Below are positions 1 to 11,116 of a stretch of 64,000 nucleotides of DNA, piece after piece. Under the pieces are notes generated by a model that was not told the DNA's origin, searched no databases, and saw only the letters and a list, made by a program, of their open reading frames with translations. How positions within the stretch are numbered: position 1 is the stretch's first letter; each line of letters starts with the position of its first letter. A program made the position numbers and the translations under genes. The stretch is from Alviniconcha marisindica (taxonomy: Eukaryota > Mollusca > Gastropoda > Provannidae), in NCBI GenBank assembly GCA_018857735.1, contig JABMCL010003054.1, positions 493,501 to 557,500 of the forward strand, given 5' to 3'.

Positions 1-860
1 TTTCTCAAATATATATAAATGCTTTGTCAAGTGAATCCATAACTAAGTAAGCTGGTGTTTTACGTCCAGTCAACCATTAGGGTTATATCAGGGCGATATA
101 CATTTTGTCATCACACAATATATATTAAAAATATGTATCAGTTAAAAAATATCTATACATATTTTGAAAACCAGACTTAAAACGTGCGTAAAAGTAAATA
201 TAACCCAAATTAATGTCCGAAACATTAGATCTTGCTAAAAAATGGTGATCTCTTTCAGAAAGTTAAAAATCTTTCAACAAGTACAGCTACCTCATAAGAA
301 GGAGCTGTGTTTTGTATGTTTCAGGGCCAATATTTCTGAAAGGGAATCTGACGGAAGATTTCATGGCCACGTTTGCGCGCCTTGCAGTTAGACACACTGT
401 CTAATTTTGTTCGAATGGGTAGGTGCTTTCGATTATGAAGAATAAAAACAGAATGATTGTGAAAATGTTAAGAAATCATAGTTATTTCTCGGAGGAATTT
501 GTGATCTCCTGCTCTTAGGACCAACATTATGCGATGTCCCTTGAGGCACAGTTCTCCCTCATTCAAATCTACATCGTTACACTCCAAAGTTGGACAATTA
601 TCTGACAGGACGGGAGGCGCTGTAAATGAGAGTAAGCAGCTTGGTGTTTTACGCCCAGTCAACCATTACGGTTATATCGGGGCGCTACCCATTTTCTCAT
701 TACACAATAGATACTCTGTCAATGAGACCCCTGGTGCCAGTATCCCCACGGCTCGGTCTTGCCCGCAGGCAGACACAACGCCTTCTTGTGGAATCGATAG
801 CTGTGCTGTGCAGTGTTTTTGTTCAGTACCCATGTAACGTTGTGAATTCTGTTTCAATTG
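1..860. repeat. Dispersed-repeat region, no gene
   Basis: Two copies of a dispersed repeat lie at about 43-115 and 633-705. They share a core reading roughly 'ttttacgyccagtcaacca' followed by a 'ggttatatcaggg' motif. The same core recurs near 1320, 1635, 2030, 4635, 5135 and 9940, and in weaker form at 49,900, 51,500 and 59,820. Bases 1-240 are nearly repeated at 5083-5330, so this belongs to a local segmental duplication. No coding signal was seen. Confidence 0.7.
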
Positions 861-865
861 TTTTG

Positions 866-945
866 TCCTGCCCTACGTGAGTATGACTCAGCTACAGAGG
901 GCCCTGGCGGCAAGGTGATTAGAAGAGGTAAATAGAGGTAAAATG
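866..945 (+). pseudogene. Decayed copy of the 3' end of helicase-gene exon 1
   Basis: This stretch aligns with the end of the exon at 27,779-28,540. It keeps the 'ccctggcggcaagg' block, then 'ttagaagag' followed by 'gtaaa', which corresponds to the exon end and its splice donor. The reading frame is not maintained. It is a relic of a duplicated exon-intron junction. Confidence 0.6.
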
Positions 946-1039
946 TAAGGAATATAACAGTACACAAGGGGTATTCATACTTTACAAAGACACTTAGACA
1001 ATGACAGACGTGAAGCTGCCAAAGACTATGAAGCACAAA

Positions 1040-1262
1040 TTTTGCCGGACTGTGAGAAAGACAGAGAGTGGTCAAGCACCTGGTCATGGACATTGTGCTC
1101 AGCCTGACTGTCAGAAAGACAGAGAGTGGTCAAACACTTGGTCAGTGACCTTGCACTCAGTCTGACGGTGAGAAAGACACTCTTCTGCACTAAGTGAGTA
1201 GAGCTCAATTACATCAGACCCTGGCGGCAAGGCAATTAGAAGAGGTAAACAGACGTAAAATG
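1040..1262 (+). pseudogene. Tandem decayed copies of helicase exon 1 end
   Basis: Two or three degenerate units read 'gtggtcaarcacytggtca' followed by a 'tgactgtcagaaagac' block. They end in 'ccctggcggcaagg' and 'ttagaagaggtaaac'. The parent exon has the equivalent series: 'gtgatcaaacacctcatca', 'ctgactgtcaggaagac', 'ccctggcggcaaggc' and 'ttagaagaggtaagc'. The block is repeated at 5560-5835. Frames are broken, so this is a pseudogene fragment. Confidence 0.65.
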
Positions 1263-1299
1263 TAAGGAATATAACTGTACACATGCAGTGATGGTGGAA

Positions 1300-2212
1300 G
1301 GTAAATAAGTAAGTAACTTGGCATTTTACGCCCAGTCAACCAGTACAGTTATATCAGGACCAGCTGGTGAAAGTGAGGGGGGGTAGGGGAACAACTTGTT
1401 ACACAGTCACTAGCAGACCTGCGTCACTTGCTCATCTCCTAGCTGCTCAACAAGAGCCATACAAAAAACCTAACCCTTAACGAAAAATATTTGAGAGTTT
1501 TCTGGAAAAAGTCAGGAGAATGACAAGACAGAAAGAGCAAGAGGACTAGGCAGAAAAGAAGAAAAAAAGAGAGGATACAGGAAAGGGGAATCAAATGACA
1601 GCCCTGAGATTCCACACAGGAGGGAGATTTCAGACAACCAGTACAGTTATATCAGGGCCAGCTGGTGAAAGTGTGTGTGTGTGGGTGGGTGGGGGGGGGT
1701 GGGGGGGGGAACAACTTGTTACACAGTCACTAGCAGACCTGGTCACTTGCTTAAATAACGATGTGTTTGTGTAGACCACAGTACTCCACTGCGGCATGTT
1801 GCCTGCAGGAATCTACGTCACTGACAGACCTGCGTCACTTCCATACAGTGACGTTTTTATCTTGACAACAGACCTGTGTCACTTCCATACAGTGACGTTT
1901 TTATTTTGACCACAACAGCGTCACCCACAGACCTGCCTCTCTACAATTTCAAGTTGGAGACAATGGTTAAGCACTTGGTCAGTGACACTGCACTTGGCCT
2001 GACAGTGATAAAGACAGCGAGTGGTCATTTTACGCCCAGTCAACCAGTAGAGTTATATCAGGGCCAGCTGGTGAAAGTGGAGTGGGGGGGGGGGGGGGGG
2101 AGAGACAGTCACAGTCACTAGCAGACTGGCGTCAATTGCTTAAATAACGATGTGTTCGTGTAGACCACAGTACTCCACTGCGGCATATTACGTGCAGGAA
2201 ACTACGTCACTG
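1300..2212. repeat. Duplicated repeat block with poly-G tracts
   Basis: Bases 1300-1640 recur at 4610-4990 with few differences. The block contains the dispersed 'cagtcaaccagtacagttatatcagg' type repeat and runs of G at about 1690-1710 and 2085-2100. It also holds two copies of a fragment resembling the start of helicase exon 6, annotated separately. No intact gene was seen. Confidence 0.65.
1842..1912 (+). pseudogene. Two short fragments resembling helicase exon 6 start
   Basis: Two copies of a fragment read as 'SLPYSDVFILT', compared with 'PLTYNDVFVLT' near the start of the last helicase exon (43,260-43,300). More copies lie near 2225-2256, 6084-6116, 6176-6206 and 7998-8030. They sit just upstream of sequence derived from exon 1, so the original gene order is scrambled. 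The match is short, about 25 bp, so homology is probable rather than certain. Confidence 0.45.
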
Positions 2213-2440
2213 ACAGATCTGTGTCACTTCCCTACCGTGACGTTTTTATCTTGACAACAGACCCGCGTCACTTGCTCAAATAACGACGTGTTCGTGTAGA
2301 ACACAGTACTCCACTGCGGCATATTACGTGCAGGAAACTACGTCACTGACAGACCTGCGTCACTTCCATATATAATGCAGGAAACTACGTCATTCACAAA
2401 CCTGCATCTTTACAATTTCAAATCGGAGACAGTGGTCAGG
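2213..2440 (+). repeat. Leader of higher-order repeat, copy 1
   Basis: This leader precedes the first 87-bp array. It is repeated almost base for base at 7990-8215, where it precedes the third array. It has several 'tgcgtcacttcc' type motifs and copies of the exon 6-like fragment. It defines the start of a higher-order unit made of leader, 87-bp array and (GT)n tail. Confidence 0.7.
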
Positions 2441-3757
2441 CACTTTGACAATGACGTCAACTGGCCTGACTGTGAGGAAGACTATCTTCCTGCCCTACGT
2501 AAGCAATGCTCATCTACAATGCTCAAGCACCTGGACAGCGACGTCACCTGGCCTGGCTGTCAGGAAGACGATATTTCTGCCCAACGTAAGCAGTGCTCAT
2601 CTACAGTGCTCAAGCACCTGGACAGCGACGTCACCTGGCCTGGCTGTCAGGAAGACGATCTTTCTGCCCTATGTGAGCAGTGCTCATCTACAGTGCTCAA
2701 GCACCTGGACAGCGACGTCACCTGGCCTGGCTGTCAGGAAGACGATCTTTCTGCCTCATGTGAGCAGTGCTCATCTACAGTGCTCAAGCACCTGGACAGC
2801 GATGTCACCTGGCCTGGCTGTCAGGAAGACGATATTTCTGCCCAACGTAAGCTGTTCTCATCTACAGTGCTCAAGCACCTGGACAGCGACGTCACCTGGC
2901 CTGGCTGTCAGGAAGACGATCTTCCTGCCTTATGTGAGCAGTGCTCATCTACAGTGCTCAAGCACCTGGACAGCGATGTCACCTGGCCTGGCTGTCAGGA
3001 AGACGATATTTCTGCCCAACGTAAGCTGTTCTCATCTACAGTGCTCAAGCACCTGGACAGCGACGTCACCTGGCCTGGCTGTCAGGAAGACGATCTTCTG
3101 CCGTATGTAAGCAGTGCTCATCTACAGTGCTCAAGCACCTGGACAGCGACGTCACCTGGCCTGGCTGTCAGGAAGACGATTTTCTGCCAGTAAGCAGTGC
3201 TCATCTACAGTGCTCAAGCACCTGGACAGCGACGTCACCTGGCCTGGCTGTCAGGAAGACGATCTTTCTGCCGCTATGTAGCAGTGCTCATCTACAGTGC
3301 TCAAGCACCTGGACAGCGATGTCACCTGGCCTGGCTGTCAGGAAGACGATATTTCTGCCCAACGTAAGCAGTTCTCATCTACAGTGTTCAAGCACCTGGA
3401 CAGCGACGTCACCTGGCCTGGCTGTCAGGAAGACGATATATCTGCCCTACGTAAGCAGTGCTCATCTACAGTGCTCAAGCACCTGGACAGCGACGTCACC
3501 TGGCCTGGCTGTCAGGAAGACGATCTTTCTGCCCTATGTGAGCAGTGCTCATCTACAGTGCTCAAAGCACCTGGACAGCGACGTCACCTGGCCTGGCTGT
3601 CAGGAAGACGATATTTCTGCCCAACGTAAGCAGTGCTCATCTACAGTGCTCAAACACCTGGACAGCGACGTCACCTGGCCTGGCTGTCAGGAAGACGATC
3701 TTTCTGCCGTATGTGAGCAGTGCTCATCTACAGTGCTCAAGCACCTGGACAGCGACT
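2440..3757 (+). repeat. 87-bp tandem array 1, derived from helicase exon 1 end
   Basis: About 15 head-to-tail units of 87 bp. A typical unit contains 'caagcacctggacagcgac', 'ggctgtcaggaagacga' and 'gtaagcagtgctcatctac'. Because 87 is divisible by 3, two frames stay open: one reads KHLDSDVTWPGCQEDD, the other SPGLAVRKTIFLPYVSSAHL. The first half of frame A and the second half of frame B both align with the parent exon (KHLISDV, then SGLTVRKTLFLPYASSIQL). A 2-bp deletion in the satellite switches frame between them. The first unit (2440-2520) is the most parent-like. This is not a protein gene. Confidence 0.85.
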
Positions 3758-3902
3758 GGGAGGATTGGGAAACAATGATGGGGAAATGGACTGGGGTGGT
3801 CGAAATTATGGAATGATTCCTGGCAGTGGGCGAAGCATGCGTGGCTATATTCTGACCTACTCCAGGCTTTCAGTTTCTGCTAGTAATAGTCAGTGTGTGC
3901 GT

Positions 3903-3935
<33 letters not shown>

Positions 3936-4044
3936 CCTGCCTGCCTGCCTGCGTGTGTGTGTTTGTGTATGCGTGCGTGTACGCGCGAGCGCGCATGTAT
4001 GCTGTATGATAATGATCAGTGTTATGCACATTCGAATTCATTGC

Positions 4045-4093
<49 letters not shown>

Positions 4094-4310
4094 TGTGTGT
4101 TTGCGTATAATACATTATGTAAATTGTTTTTGATAGGACTGTGCTCTACATGTGTATAGAATATATTTAGGTTATTGTGTACTATGTGAGCACTCAGGGC
4201 GTTGATGAGCGCGCGATAAATGTACATTATTATTTTTATTTTTTTTATTATTTTACTATGTTTTATTATTATTATTAAAAGAAAAAGAAAATAATTTAAA
4301 AAAACTCTCA
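3758..4310 (+). repeat. Array tail: unique segment, (GT)n and AT-rich 3' end
   Basis: After the array comes a segment containing 'attcctggcagtgggcgaag', then (GT)n around 3890-3960 and again at 4047-4112. An AT-rich end with a (TTA)n run, like the 3' end of a retroposon, follows. The whole tail recurs at 8666-9250, and its first 300 bp recur at 7690-7989. Confidence 0.7.
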
Positions 4311-5400
4311 GATCTGGGTTCAGTACAATGATTTGTGAGCGGTGCTGCTGTCATTTTCGCAATTAGCGCAAACGCTGTTTGAATTTAACGTGGCAAACAC
4401 CCACCGTTTCCCTAAGACCTCTGACCTCTGTTATCATGGTGAAAACAAAACAAACCAAAAAAGGATGAAAAAAAATCCCAAAAAAGGAATGGACAGACAC
4501 TATACACATGTACAATACGTAACCTTGTACACTGATGACAGCGACACATCTAGCCAAAGGAAACCGGAGAAATGGAAAATATAATCGCCTGTCTCCTGGC
4601 TCCACGCTATTGGTGGAAGGTAAATAAATAAGTAACTTGGCGTTTTCCGCCCAGTCAACCAGTACAGTTATATCAGGACCAGCTGGTGAAAGTGGAGGGG
4701 GGGGGGGGGGAGGGAAACTGTTACACAGTCACTAGCAGACCTGCGTCACTTGCTCATCTCCTAGCTGCTCAACAAGAGCCATACAAAAAAACTAACCCTT
4801 AACGAAAGATATTTGAGAGTTTTCTGGAAAAAGTCAGGAGAATGGACCATTCGCAGAAAAATGACAAGACAGAAAGAGCAAGAGGACTAGGCAGAAAAAA
4901 ACAAGAGAGGAGATAGGAAAGGGGAATCAAATGACAGCCCTGAGATTTCACACAGGAGGGGGATATCAGACATCCCTGGCCTCCCTTCCGGGTGTTAAAA
5001 GTATGTACACGTTAAAAACTGGTATACACTCAGATTTTTCGAAATCATCTTAAGAAGTGGGTAAAACACAAACTGAAAACATTTTCTCAAATATATATAA
5101 ATGCTTTGTCAAGTCAATCCATAACTAAGTAAGCTGGTGTTTTACGTCCAGTCAACCATTAGGGTTATATCAGGGCGATACACATCTTGTCATTACACAA
5201 TATATATTTAAAATATGTATCAGCTAAAACATATATATATATACATATTTTTAAAACCAGACTTAAAACGTGCGTAAATGTAAACATAACCTAAATTAAT
5301 GTCCAAACCTTTAGATCTTGCTAAAGCTTAAAATCTTTTCGATTGCTATTTCTTCAAATAATATACGTAGTCACTCCAGAAAACCAAACTCTTTGCAAAC
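4311..5400. repeat. Second copies of the 5' repeat blocks
   Basis: Bases 4610-4990 repeat 1300-1640, and 5083-5330 repeat 1-240, in the opposite relative order. This shows rearrangement as well as duplication. A G run lies near 4697-4711. Bases 4311-4610 are AT-rich with no recognised feature. Confidence 0.65.
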
Positions 5401-5404
5401 ATAA

Positions 5405-5835
5405 CCTGACTGTGAGAAAGATAACGAGTGGTCAGACACTTCGTCGGGGATATTGCTCTCAGCCTGACTATGAGAAATACAGAGTGGTCAAGCTCCTGGT
5501 AGCGGATATTACACTCCGCCTGACTGTGAGAAAGACAGCGAATGGTCAAACACTTTGTTGGGGATATCGCTCTCGGCCGGACTGTGAGAAAGACAGAGTG
5601 GTCAAGCACCTGGTCATGGACATTGTGCTCAGCCTGACTGTCAGAAAGACAGAGAGTGGTCAAACACTTGGTCAGTGACCTTGCACTCAGTCTGACGGTG
5701 AGAAAGACACTCTTCTGCACTAAGTGAGTAGAGCGCAATTACATCGGGCTCTGGCGGCAATGCAATTAGAAGAGGCAAACAGACGTAAAATGTAAGGGAT
5801 GTAACGGTACACAATGGGTGTTCATGCTTTACAAA
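5405..5835 (+). pseudogene. Five tandem decayed copies of helicase exon 1 end
   Basis: Tandem units of about 57 bp each carry 'ctgactgtgagaaagac' and a 'gtggtcaaacacttggtca' type block. The last unit runs on into 'ctctggcggcaa' and 'ttagaagaggcaaac', the counterpart of the exon 1 end and donor. They seem to be an older, less homogenised amplification of the segment that formed the 87-bp arrays. Confidence 0.65.
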
Positions 5836-6059
5836 GCCACTTGGACAATGTGAATAAACTCTGTCGAGTATGTGGTAATTGGGGGGAGGGGGGGATACGA
5901 CAGACGTGAAACTGCCAAATTTTCAGAGTCAGTCCCTTCAATATTACCGCCGTCTAGAAAGCGCATAAGGCTAGCAGATGCTGGTATCGTCGACCATTGA
6001 AAGGGAATGTTAGTCTCTAGCAGACCTGCGTCTCTTGCTTATAATGACGCCTTCGTGTA

Positions 6060-6334
6060 AACCACAGTACTCCACTGTGACATCACTTCCATGCAGTGAT
6101 GTGTTTGTGTTGACCAAAGTACTCCACTGCACCATGTTGCGTGCAGGAAACTACGTCACTGACAGACCTGCGTCACTTCCCTACAGTGATGTTTTTATCT
6201 TGGCAATAGACCTGCGTCTCTACAATTTCAAGTTGGAGACAGTGGTCAAACACTTGGTCAGCGACACTGCACTCCACCTGACTGTGAGAAAGACAGCGAG
6301 TGGTCAGACACTTCATCAGGGATATTGCTCTCAG
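6060..6334 (+). pseudogene. Chimera of exon 6-like and exon 1-like fragments
   Basis: Two exon 6-like fragments (about 6084 and 6176) are followed by 'ctacaatttcaagttggag' and one exon 1-like unit with 'tggtcaaacacttggtcag'. This leads directly into array 2. It is the transition between unit types and shows the array grew from a decayed gene copy. Confidence 0.55.
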
Positions 6335-7690
6335 CCCTATGTGAGCAGTGCTCATCTGCAGTGCTCAAGCACCTGGACAGCGACGTCACCTGGCCTGGCT
6401 GTCAGGAAGACGATCTTTCTGCCTCATGTGAACAGTGCTCATCTACAGTGCTCAAGCACCTGGACAGCGATGTCACCTGGCCTGGCTGTCAGGAAGACGA
6501 TATTTCTGCCCAACGTAAGCTGTTCTCATCTACAGTGCTCAAGCACCTGGACAGCGACGTCACCTGGCCTGGCTGTCAGGAAGACGATCTTCCTGCCGTA
6601 TGTGAGCAGTGCTCATCTACAGTGCTCAAGCACCTGGACAGCGATGTCACCTGGCCTGGCTGTCAGGAAGACGATATTTCTGCCCAACGTAAGCAGTTCT
6701 CATCTACAGTGCTCAAGCACCTGGACAGCGACGTCACCTGGCCTGGCTGTCAGGAAGACGATCTTTCTGCCCAACGTAAGCTGTTCTCATCTACAGTGCT
6801 CAAGCACCTGGACAGCGACGTCACCTGGCCTGGCTGTCAGGAAGACGATCTTCTGCCGTATGTGAGCAGTGCTCATCTACAGTGCTCAAGCACCTGGACA
6901 GCGATGTCACCTGGCCTGGCTGTCAGGAAGACGATATTTCTGCCCAACGTAAGCAGTTCTCATCTACAGTGTTCAAGCACCTGGACAGCGACGTCACCTG
7001 GCCTGGCTGTCAGGAAGACGATATTTCTGCCCAACGTAAGCAGTGCTCATCTACAGTGCTCAAGCACCTGGACAGCGACGTCACCTGGCCTGGCTGTCAG
7101 GAAGACGATCTTCCTGCCGTATGTGAGCAGTGCTCATCTACAGTGCTCAAGCACCTGGACAGCGATGTCACCTGGCCTGGCTGTCAGGAAGACGATATTT
7201 CTGCCCAACGTAAGCAGTTCTCATCTACAGTGCTCAAGCACCTGGACAGCGACGTCACCTGGCCTGGCTGTCAGGAAGACGATCTTTCTGCCTCATGTGA
7301 GCAGTGCTCATCTACAGTGCTCAAGCACCTGGACAGCGATGTCACCTGGCCTGGCTGTCAGGAAGACGATCTTTCTGCCGTATGTGAGCAGTGCTCATCT
7401 ACAGTGCTCAAGCACCTGGACAGCGACGTCACCTGGCCTGGCTGTCAGGAAGACGATCTTTCTGCCTTATGTGAGCAGTGCTCATCTACAGTGCTCAAGC
7501 ACCTGGACAGCGATGTCACCTGGCCTGGCTGTCAAGAAGACGATATTTCTGCCCAACGTAAGCAGTTCTCATCTACAGTGCTCAAGCACCTGGACAGCGA
7601 CGTCACCTGGCATGGCTGTCAGGAAGACGATCTTTCTGCCGTATGTGAGCAGTGCTCATCTACAGTGCTCAAGCACCTGGACAGCGACTG
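6335..7690 (+). repeat. 87-bp tandem array 2
   Basis: About 15-16 units of the 87-bp repeat. Units containing 'gcgatgtcacc' are usually followed by 'gatatttctgcccaacg', and the next unit has 'gcgacgtcacc'. Much of the array is therefore a 174-bp dimer. One frame is open for 461 codons, but this is repeat translation, not a gene. Confidence 0.85.
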
Positions 7691-7830
7691 TGAGGATTGG
7701 GAAACAATGATGGGGAAATGGACTGGGGTGGTCGAAATTATGGAATGATTCCTGGCAGTGGGCGAAGCATGCGTGGCTATATTCTGACCTACTCCAGGCT
7801 TTCAGTTTCTGCTAGTCATAGTCAGTGTGT

Positions 7831-7890
<60 letters not shown>

Positions 7891-7989
7891 CGTGCCTGCG
7901 TGTGTGTGTGTGTGTATGCGTGCGTGTACGCGCGAGCGCGCATGTATGCTGTATGATAATGATCAGTGTTATGCACATTCGAATTCATT
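7691..7989 (+). repeat. Array 2 tail with (GT)n, truncated by fusion
   Basis: This copy of the 3758-4050 tail includes a (GT)n run of about 60 bp near 7830-7890. At about 7989 it switches abruptly from tail sequence ('attcgaattcattg') to the leader of the third array ('acagatctgtgtcac'). That is a clean chimeric junction between two higher-order units. Confidence 0.75.
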
Positions 7990-8215
7990 GACAGATCTGT
8001 GTCACTTCCCTACCGTGACGTTTTTATCTTGACAACAGACCCGCGTCACTTGCTCAAATAACGACGTGTTCGTGTAGAACACAGTACTCCACTGCGGCAT
8101 ATTACGTGCAGGAAACTACGTCACTGACAGACCTGCGTCACTTCCATATATAATGCAGGAAACTACGTCATTCACAAACCTGCATCTTTACAATTTCAAA
8201 TCGGAGACAGTGGTC
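7990..8215 (+). repeat. Leader of higher-order repeat, copy 2
   Basis: This is a nearly identical copy of 2213-2440, placed head-to-tail against the end of the previous unit. See the first leader for content. Confidence 0.75.
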
Positions 8216-8665
8216 AGGCACTTTGACAATGACATCAACTGGCCTGACTGTGAGGAAGACTATCTTCCTGCCCTACGTAAGCAATGCTCATCTACAATGC
8301 TCAAGCACCTGGACAGCAACGTCACCTGGCCTGGCTGTCAGGAAGACGATCTTCCTGCCGTATGTGAGCAGTGCTCATCTACAGTGCTCAAGCACCTGGA
8401 CAGCGATGTCACCTGGCCTGGCTGTCAGCAAGACGATATTTCTGCCCTACGTAAGCAGTTCTCATCTACAGTGCTCAAGCACCTGGACAGCGATGTCACC
8501 TGGCCTGGCTGTCAGGAAGACGATCTTTCTGCCCTATGTAAGCAGTGCTCATCTACAGTGCTCAAGACACCTGGACAGCGACGTCACCTGGCCTGGCTGT
8601 CAGGAAGACGATCTTTCTGCCGTATGTGAGCAGTGCTCATCTACAGTGCTCAAGCACCTGGACAG
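8216..8665 (+). repeat. 87-bp tandem array 3 (short)
   Basis: About five units of the same 87-bp repeat. A 1-bp insertion at about 8567 ('caagacacctgg') breaks both open frames, as would be expected of non-coding satellite-like DNA. Confidence 0.85.
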
Positions 8666-8943
8666 CGACTGGGAGGATTGGGAAACAATGATGGGGAAAT
8701 GGACTGGGGTGGTCAAAATTATGGAATGATTCCTGGCAGTGGGCGAAGCATGCGTGGCTATATTCTGACCTACTCCAGGCTTTCAGTTTCTGCTAGTCAT
8801 AGTCAGTGTGTGCGTGTGTGCGTGTGTGTGCGTGCGTGCCTGCGTGCGTGTGTGTGTGTGTATGCGTGCGTGTACGCGCGAGCGCGCATGTATGCTGTAT
8901 GATAATGATCAGTGTTATGCACATTCGAATTCATTGCAATGTG

Positions 8944-9026
<83 letters not shown>

Positions 9027-9284
9027 TGTGTGTGTGTTTGCGTATAATACATTATGTAAATTGTTTTTGATAGCACTGTGCTCTACATGTGTATAGAATA
9101 TCATATTTAGGTTATTGTGTACTATGTGAGCACTCAGGGCGTTGATGAGCGCGCGATAAATGTACATTAATTATTTTATTTAAAAAAAAATTTATTCTGT
9201 TTTATTATGTTTTATTATTATTATTATTATTAAAAGAAAAAGAAAATAATTTAAAAAACTGTCAGATCTGGGTTCAGTACAATG
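8666..9284 (+). repeat. Array 3 tail with long (GT)n and AT-rich end
   Basis: This copy of the 3758-4310 tail has a (GT)n run at about 8942-9024. The AT-rich, (TTA)n-containing end matches that of copy 1. Confidence 0.75.
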
Positions 9285-9465
9285 ACGTCATGGTTTAGAC
9301 CACATAATAAGCGGTGTCTGCACGATGACGAGAACAGTGACGAAGGAAACGTGACGTGGCGCGCATGGCTACCTCGGGCCAGGCGGTCACGTACCATGTC
9401 GCGTTGCACTGCACAGCTGGTAACGAAAGGACATGCAGCAGGACGCCTGAAGAAGTATACACTAG
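9285..9465 (+). pseudogene. Internally deleted relic of the helicase last exon
   Basis: One frame reads HDDENSDEGNVTWRAW and then TMSRCTAQLV. The intact last exon (43,233-43,681) reads LQDDVTDDEGNVTSPASG and then AVSRCTTQLLVV. The order is the same but the intervening 90 or so residues are missing. This is a second decayed piece of the helicase family in this part of the window. Confidence 0.6.
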
Positions 9466-10130
9466 TCACTAAATCGCAACTTTGTCTAATGCACTGTTAC
9501 AACGGTACGACAAGGAACAAATTCCTGGCAGTGGGCGAAGCATGCGTGGCTCTATTCTGACATACCCTAGGCTCGAGACGAATCACACATTCAAAATCCT
9601 TCTTGACACCACTTCAAAACACAAGTCACTAAATATCAAGTCTAACTCGCAGTCATGTCAAAAACCAACCATCCATCCGCAGACCTATCAATGCACAATA
9701 ACACATGTTTTGCTACGTCTAAAACCTGTTTCCATTCCATTCACTGGTATCAGTTCATATTCCTTGGAAAAACTTCCTGGCAGTAGGGGAAGCATCCGAG
9801 GCTATATTCTGACCTACGCCAGGTTTTAAAGGGAGAATATTTGTCAGCTCTGGGTTCTCAACAGAGGGGGCCTTAAATTCTGCATCCGCAGTACCCCACT
9901 GCGGAACAACATGCGACTTGTAGTAACTTGTTTTGTTTTTTACGCCCAGTGAACAAGGGTGGTTATATCAGGGCGATATCATAGACGAGAGGAATAATAA
10001 TACATAATACATAAATTGATACAGCTCTTTTAGAGACTCAAGGCGCTTCACTCCGATGCTTTTGGTGTAGCGCAGAAGTTGACTACAATGATACCATCAT
10101 CTGAAAGTCAACAATGTCAAAGCTGCGTTG
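9466..10130. repeat. Dispersed repeats, no gene
   Basis: Two copies of the 'ttcctggcagtgggcgaagc' type repeat occur at about 9521-9570 and 9772-9830. The 'acgcccagtgaac' repeat follows near 9940. An AT-rich retroposon-like end lies at 9985-10,050. No gene was recognised. Confidence 0.55.
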
Positions 10131-10164
10131 AGATGGCGTGAGTGGTGATTAAGTCGACGAATGG

Positions 10165-10610
10165 CCAGATGGTATGTACCATGTCTCGTTGCACTGCACT
10201 GCTGGTAATGAATGGACATGCAGCAGGACGCCTTAAATCACTGAACCACAGCATGGTCAGCTGTTGTCACCCGATCACAGCTGGCGATGAGTGGACAGCA
10301 GGACGCCTGAAATCACTGAACCACAGCATGGTCAGCTGTTGTCACCCGATCACAGCTGGCGATGAGTGGACAGCAGGACGCCTGAAATCACTTTACCACA
10401 GCATGGTCAGCTGTTGTCACCCGATCACAGCTGGCGATGAGTTGACAGCAGGACGCCTGAAATCACTGAACCACAGCTTGGTCAGCTGTTGTCACCCGAT
10501 CACAGCTGGCGATGAGTGGACAGCAGGACGCCTGAAATCACTGAACCACAGCTTGGTCAGCTGTTGTCACCTGGTCACAGCTGGCGGAGGTGAACTTGCA
10601 GCAGCTTCAT
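10165..10610 (+). repeat. 75-bp minisatellite started from a last-exon relic
   Basis: The block begins with another relic reading TMSRCTALLVMNGHAAGRL, like the end of the helicase last exon. About five units of 75 bp follow, containing 'gcaggacgcctgaaatcact' and 'gtcagctgttgtcaccc'. As at 43.67 kb, an array grows out of the 3' end of a last-exon copy. Confidence 0.6.
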
Positions 10611-10954
10611 CACAGTTCACGGGACCGGAACTCGGCACGCTGCCAACCCCCAGGTCACAGCTGACACAGACCAGTCACCTGCACAGCAGTGAGAAAAACA
10701 CAGTGCACGAAGACTGCATCAAACTGACAATACATTTCATCACCGTCAGTTTCTTCATTGTGGTTATCCTCAGTCTCGCTTTGCTAATTATTATCACCAA
10801 TGTCATTCTTTGTCGCCGTTATCAGTGTCGTTCTTCATTGTCACCATCAGTATCGTCATCACCGGCATTGTCCATCGTCATCATCATCAGTATCGTTCTT
10901 CTTTGCCGTCAATTGTTCTTTTGCACGAGATGGGAGGGAGGTGGCGAGTCACCT

Positions 10955-11030
<76 letters not shown>

Positions 11031-11050
11031 GCTTTGACAGTGTGGCCCAT

Positions 11051-11116
<66 letters not shown>

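Noticed and set aside
6325..7748. 461- and 288-codon frames in the 87-bp array
   Set aside because: Both are overlapping translations of an exon-derived tandem repeat. There is no start context, and other copies of the array carry frameshifts.
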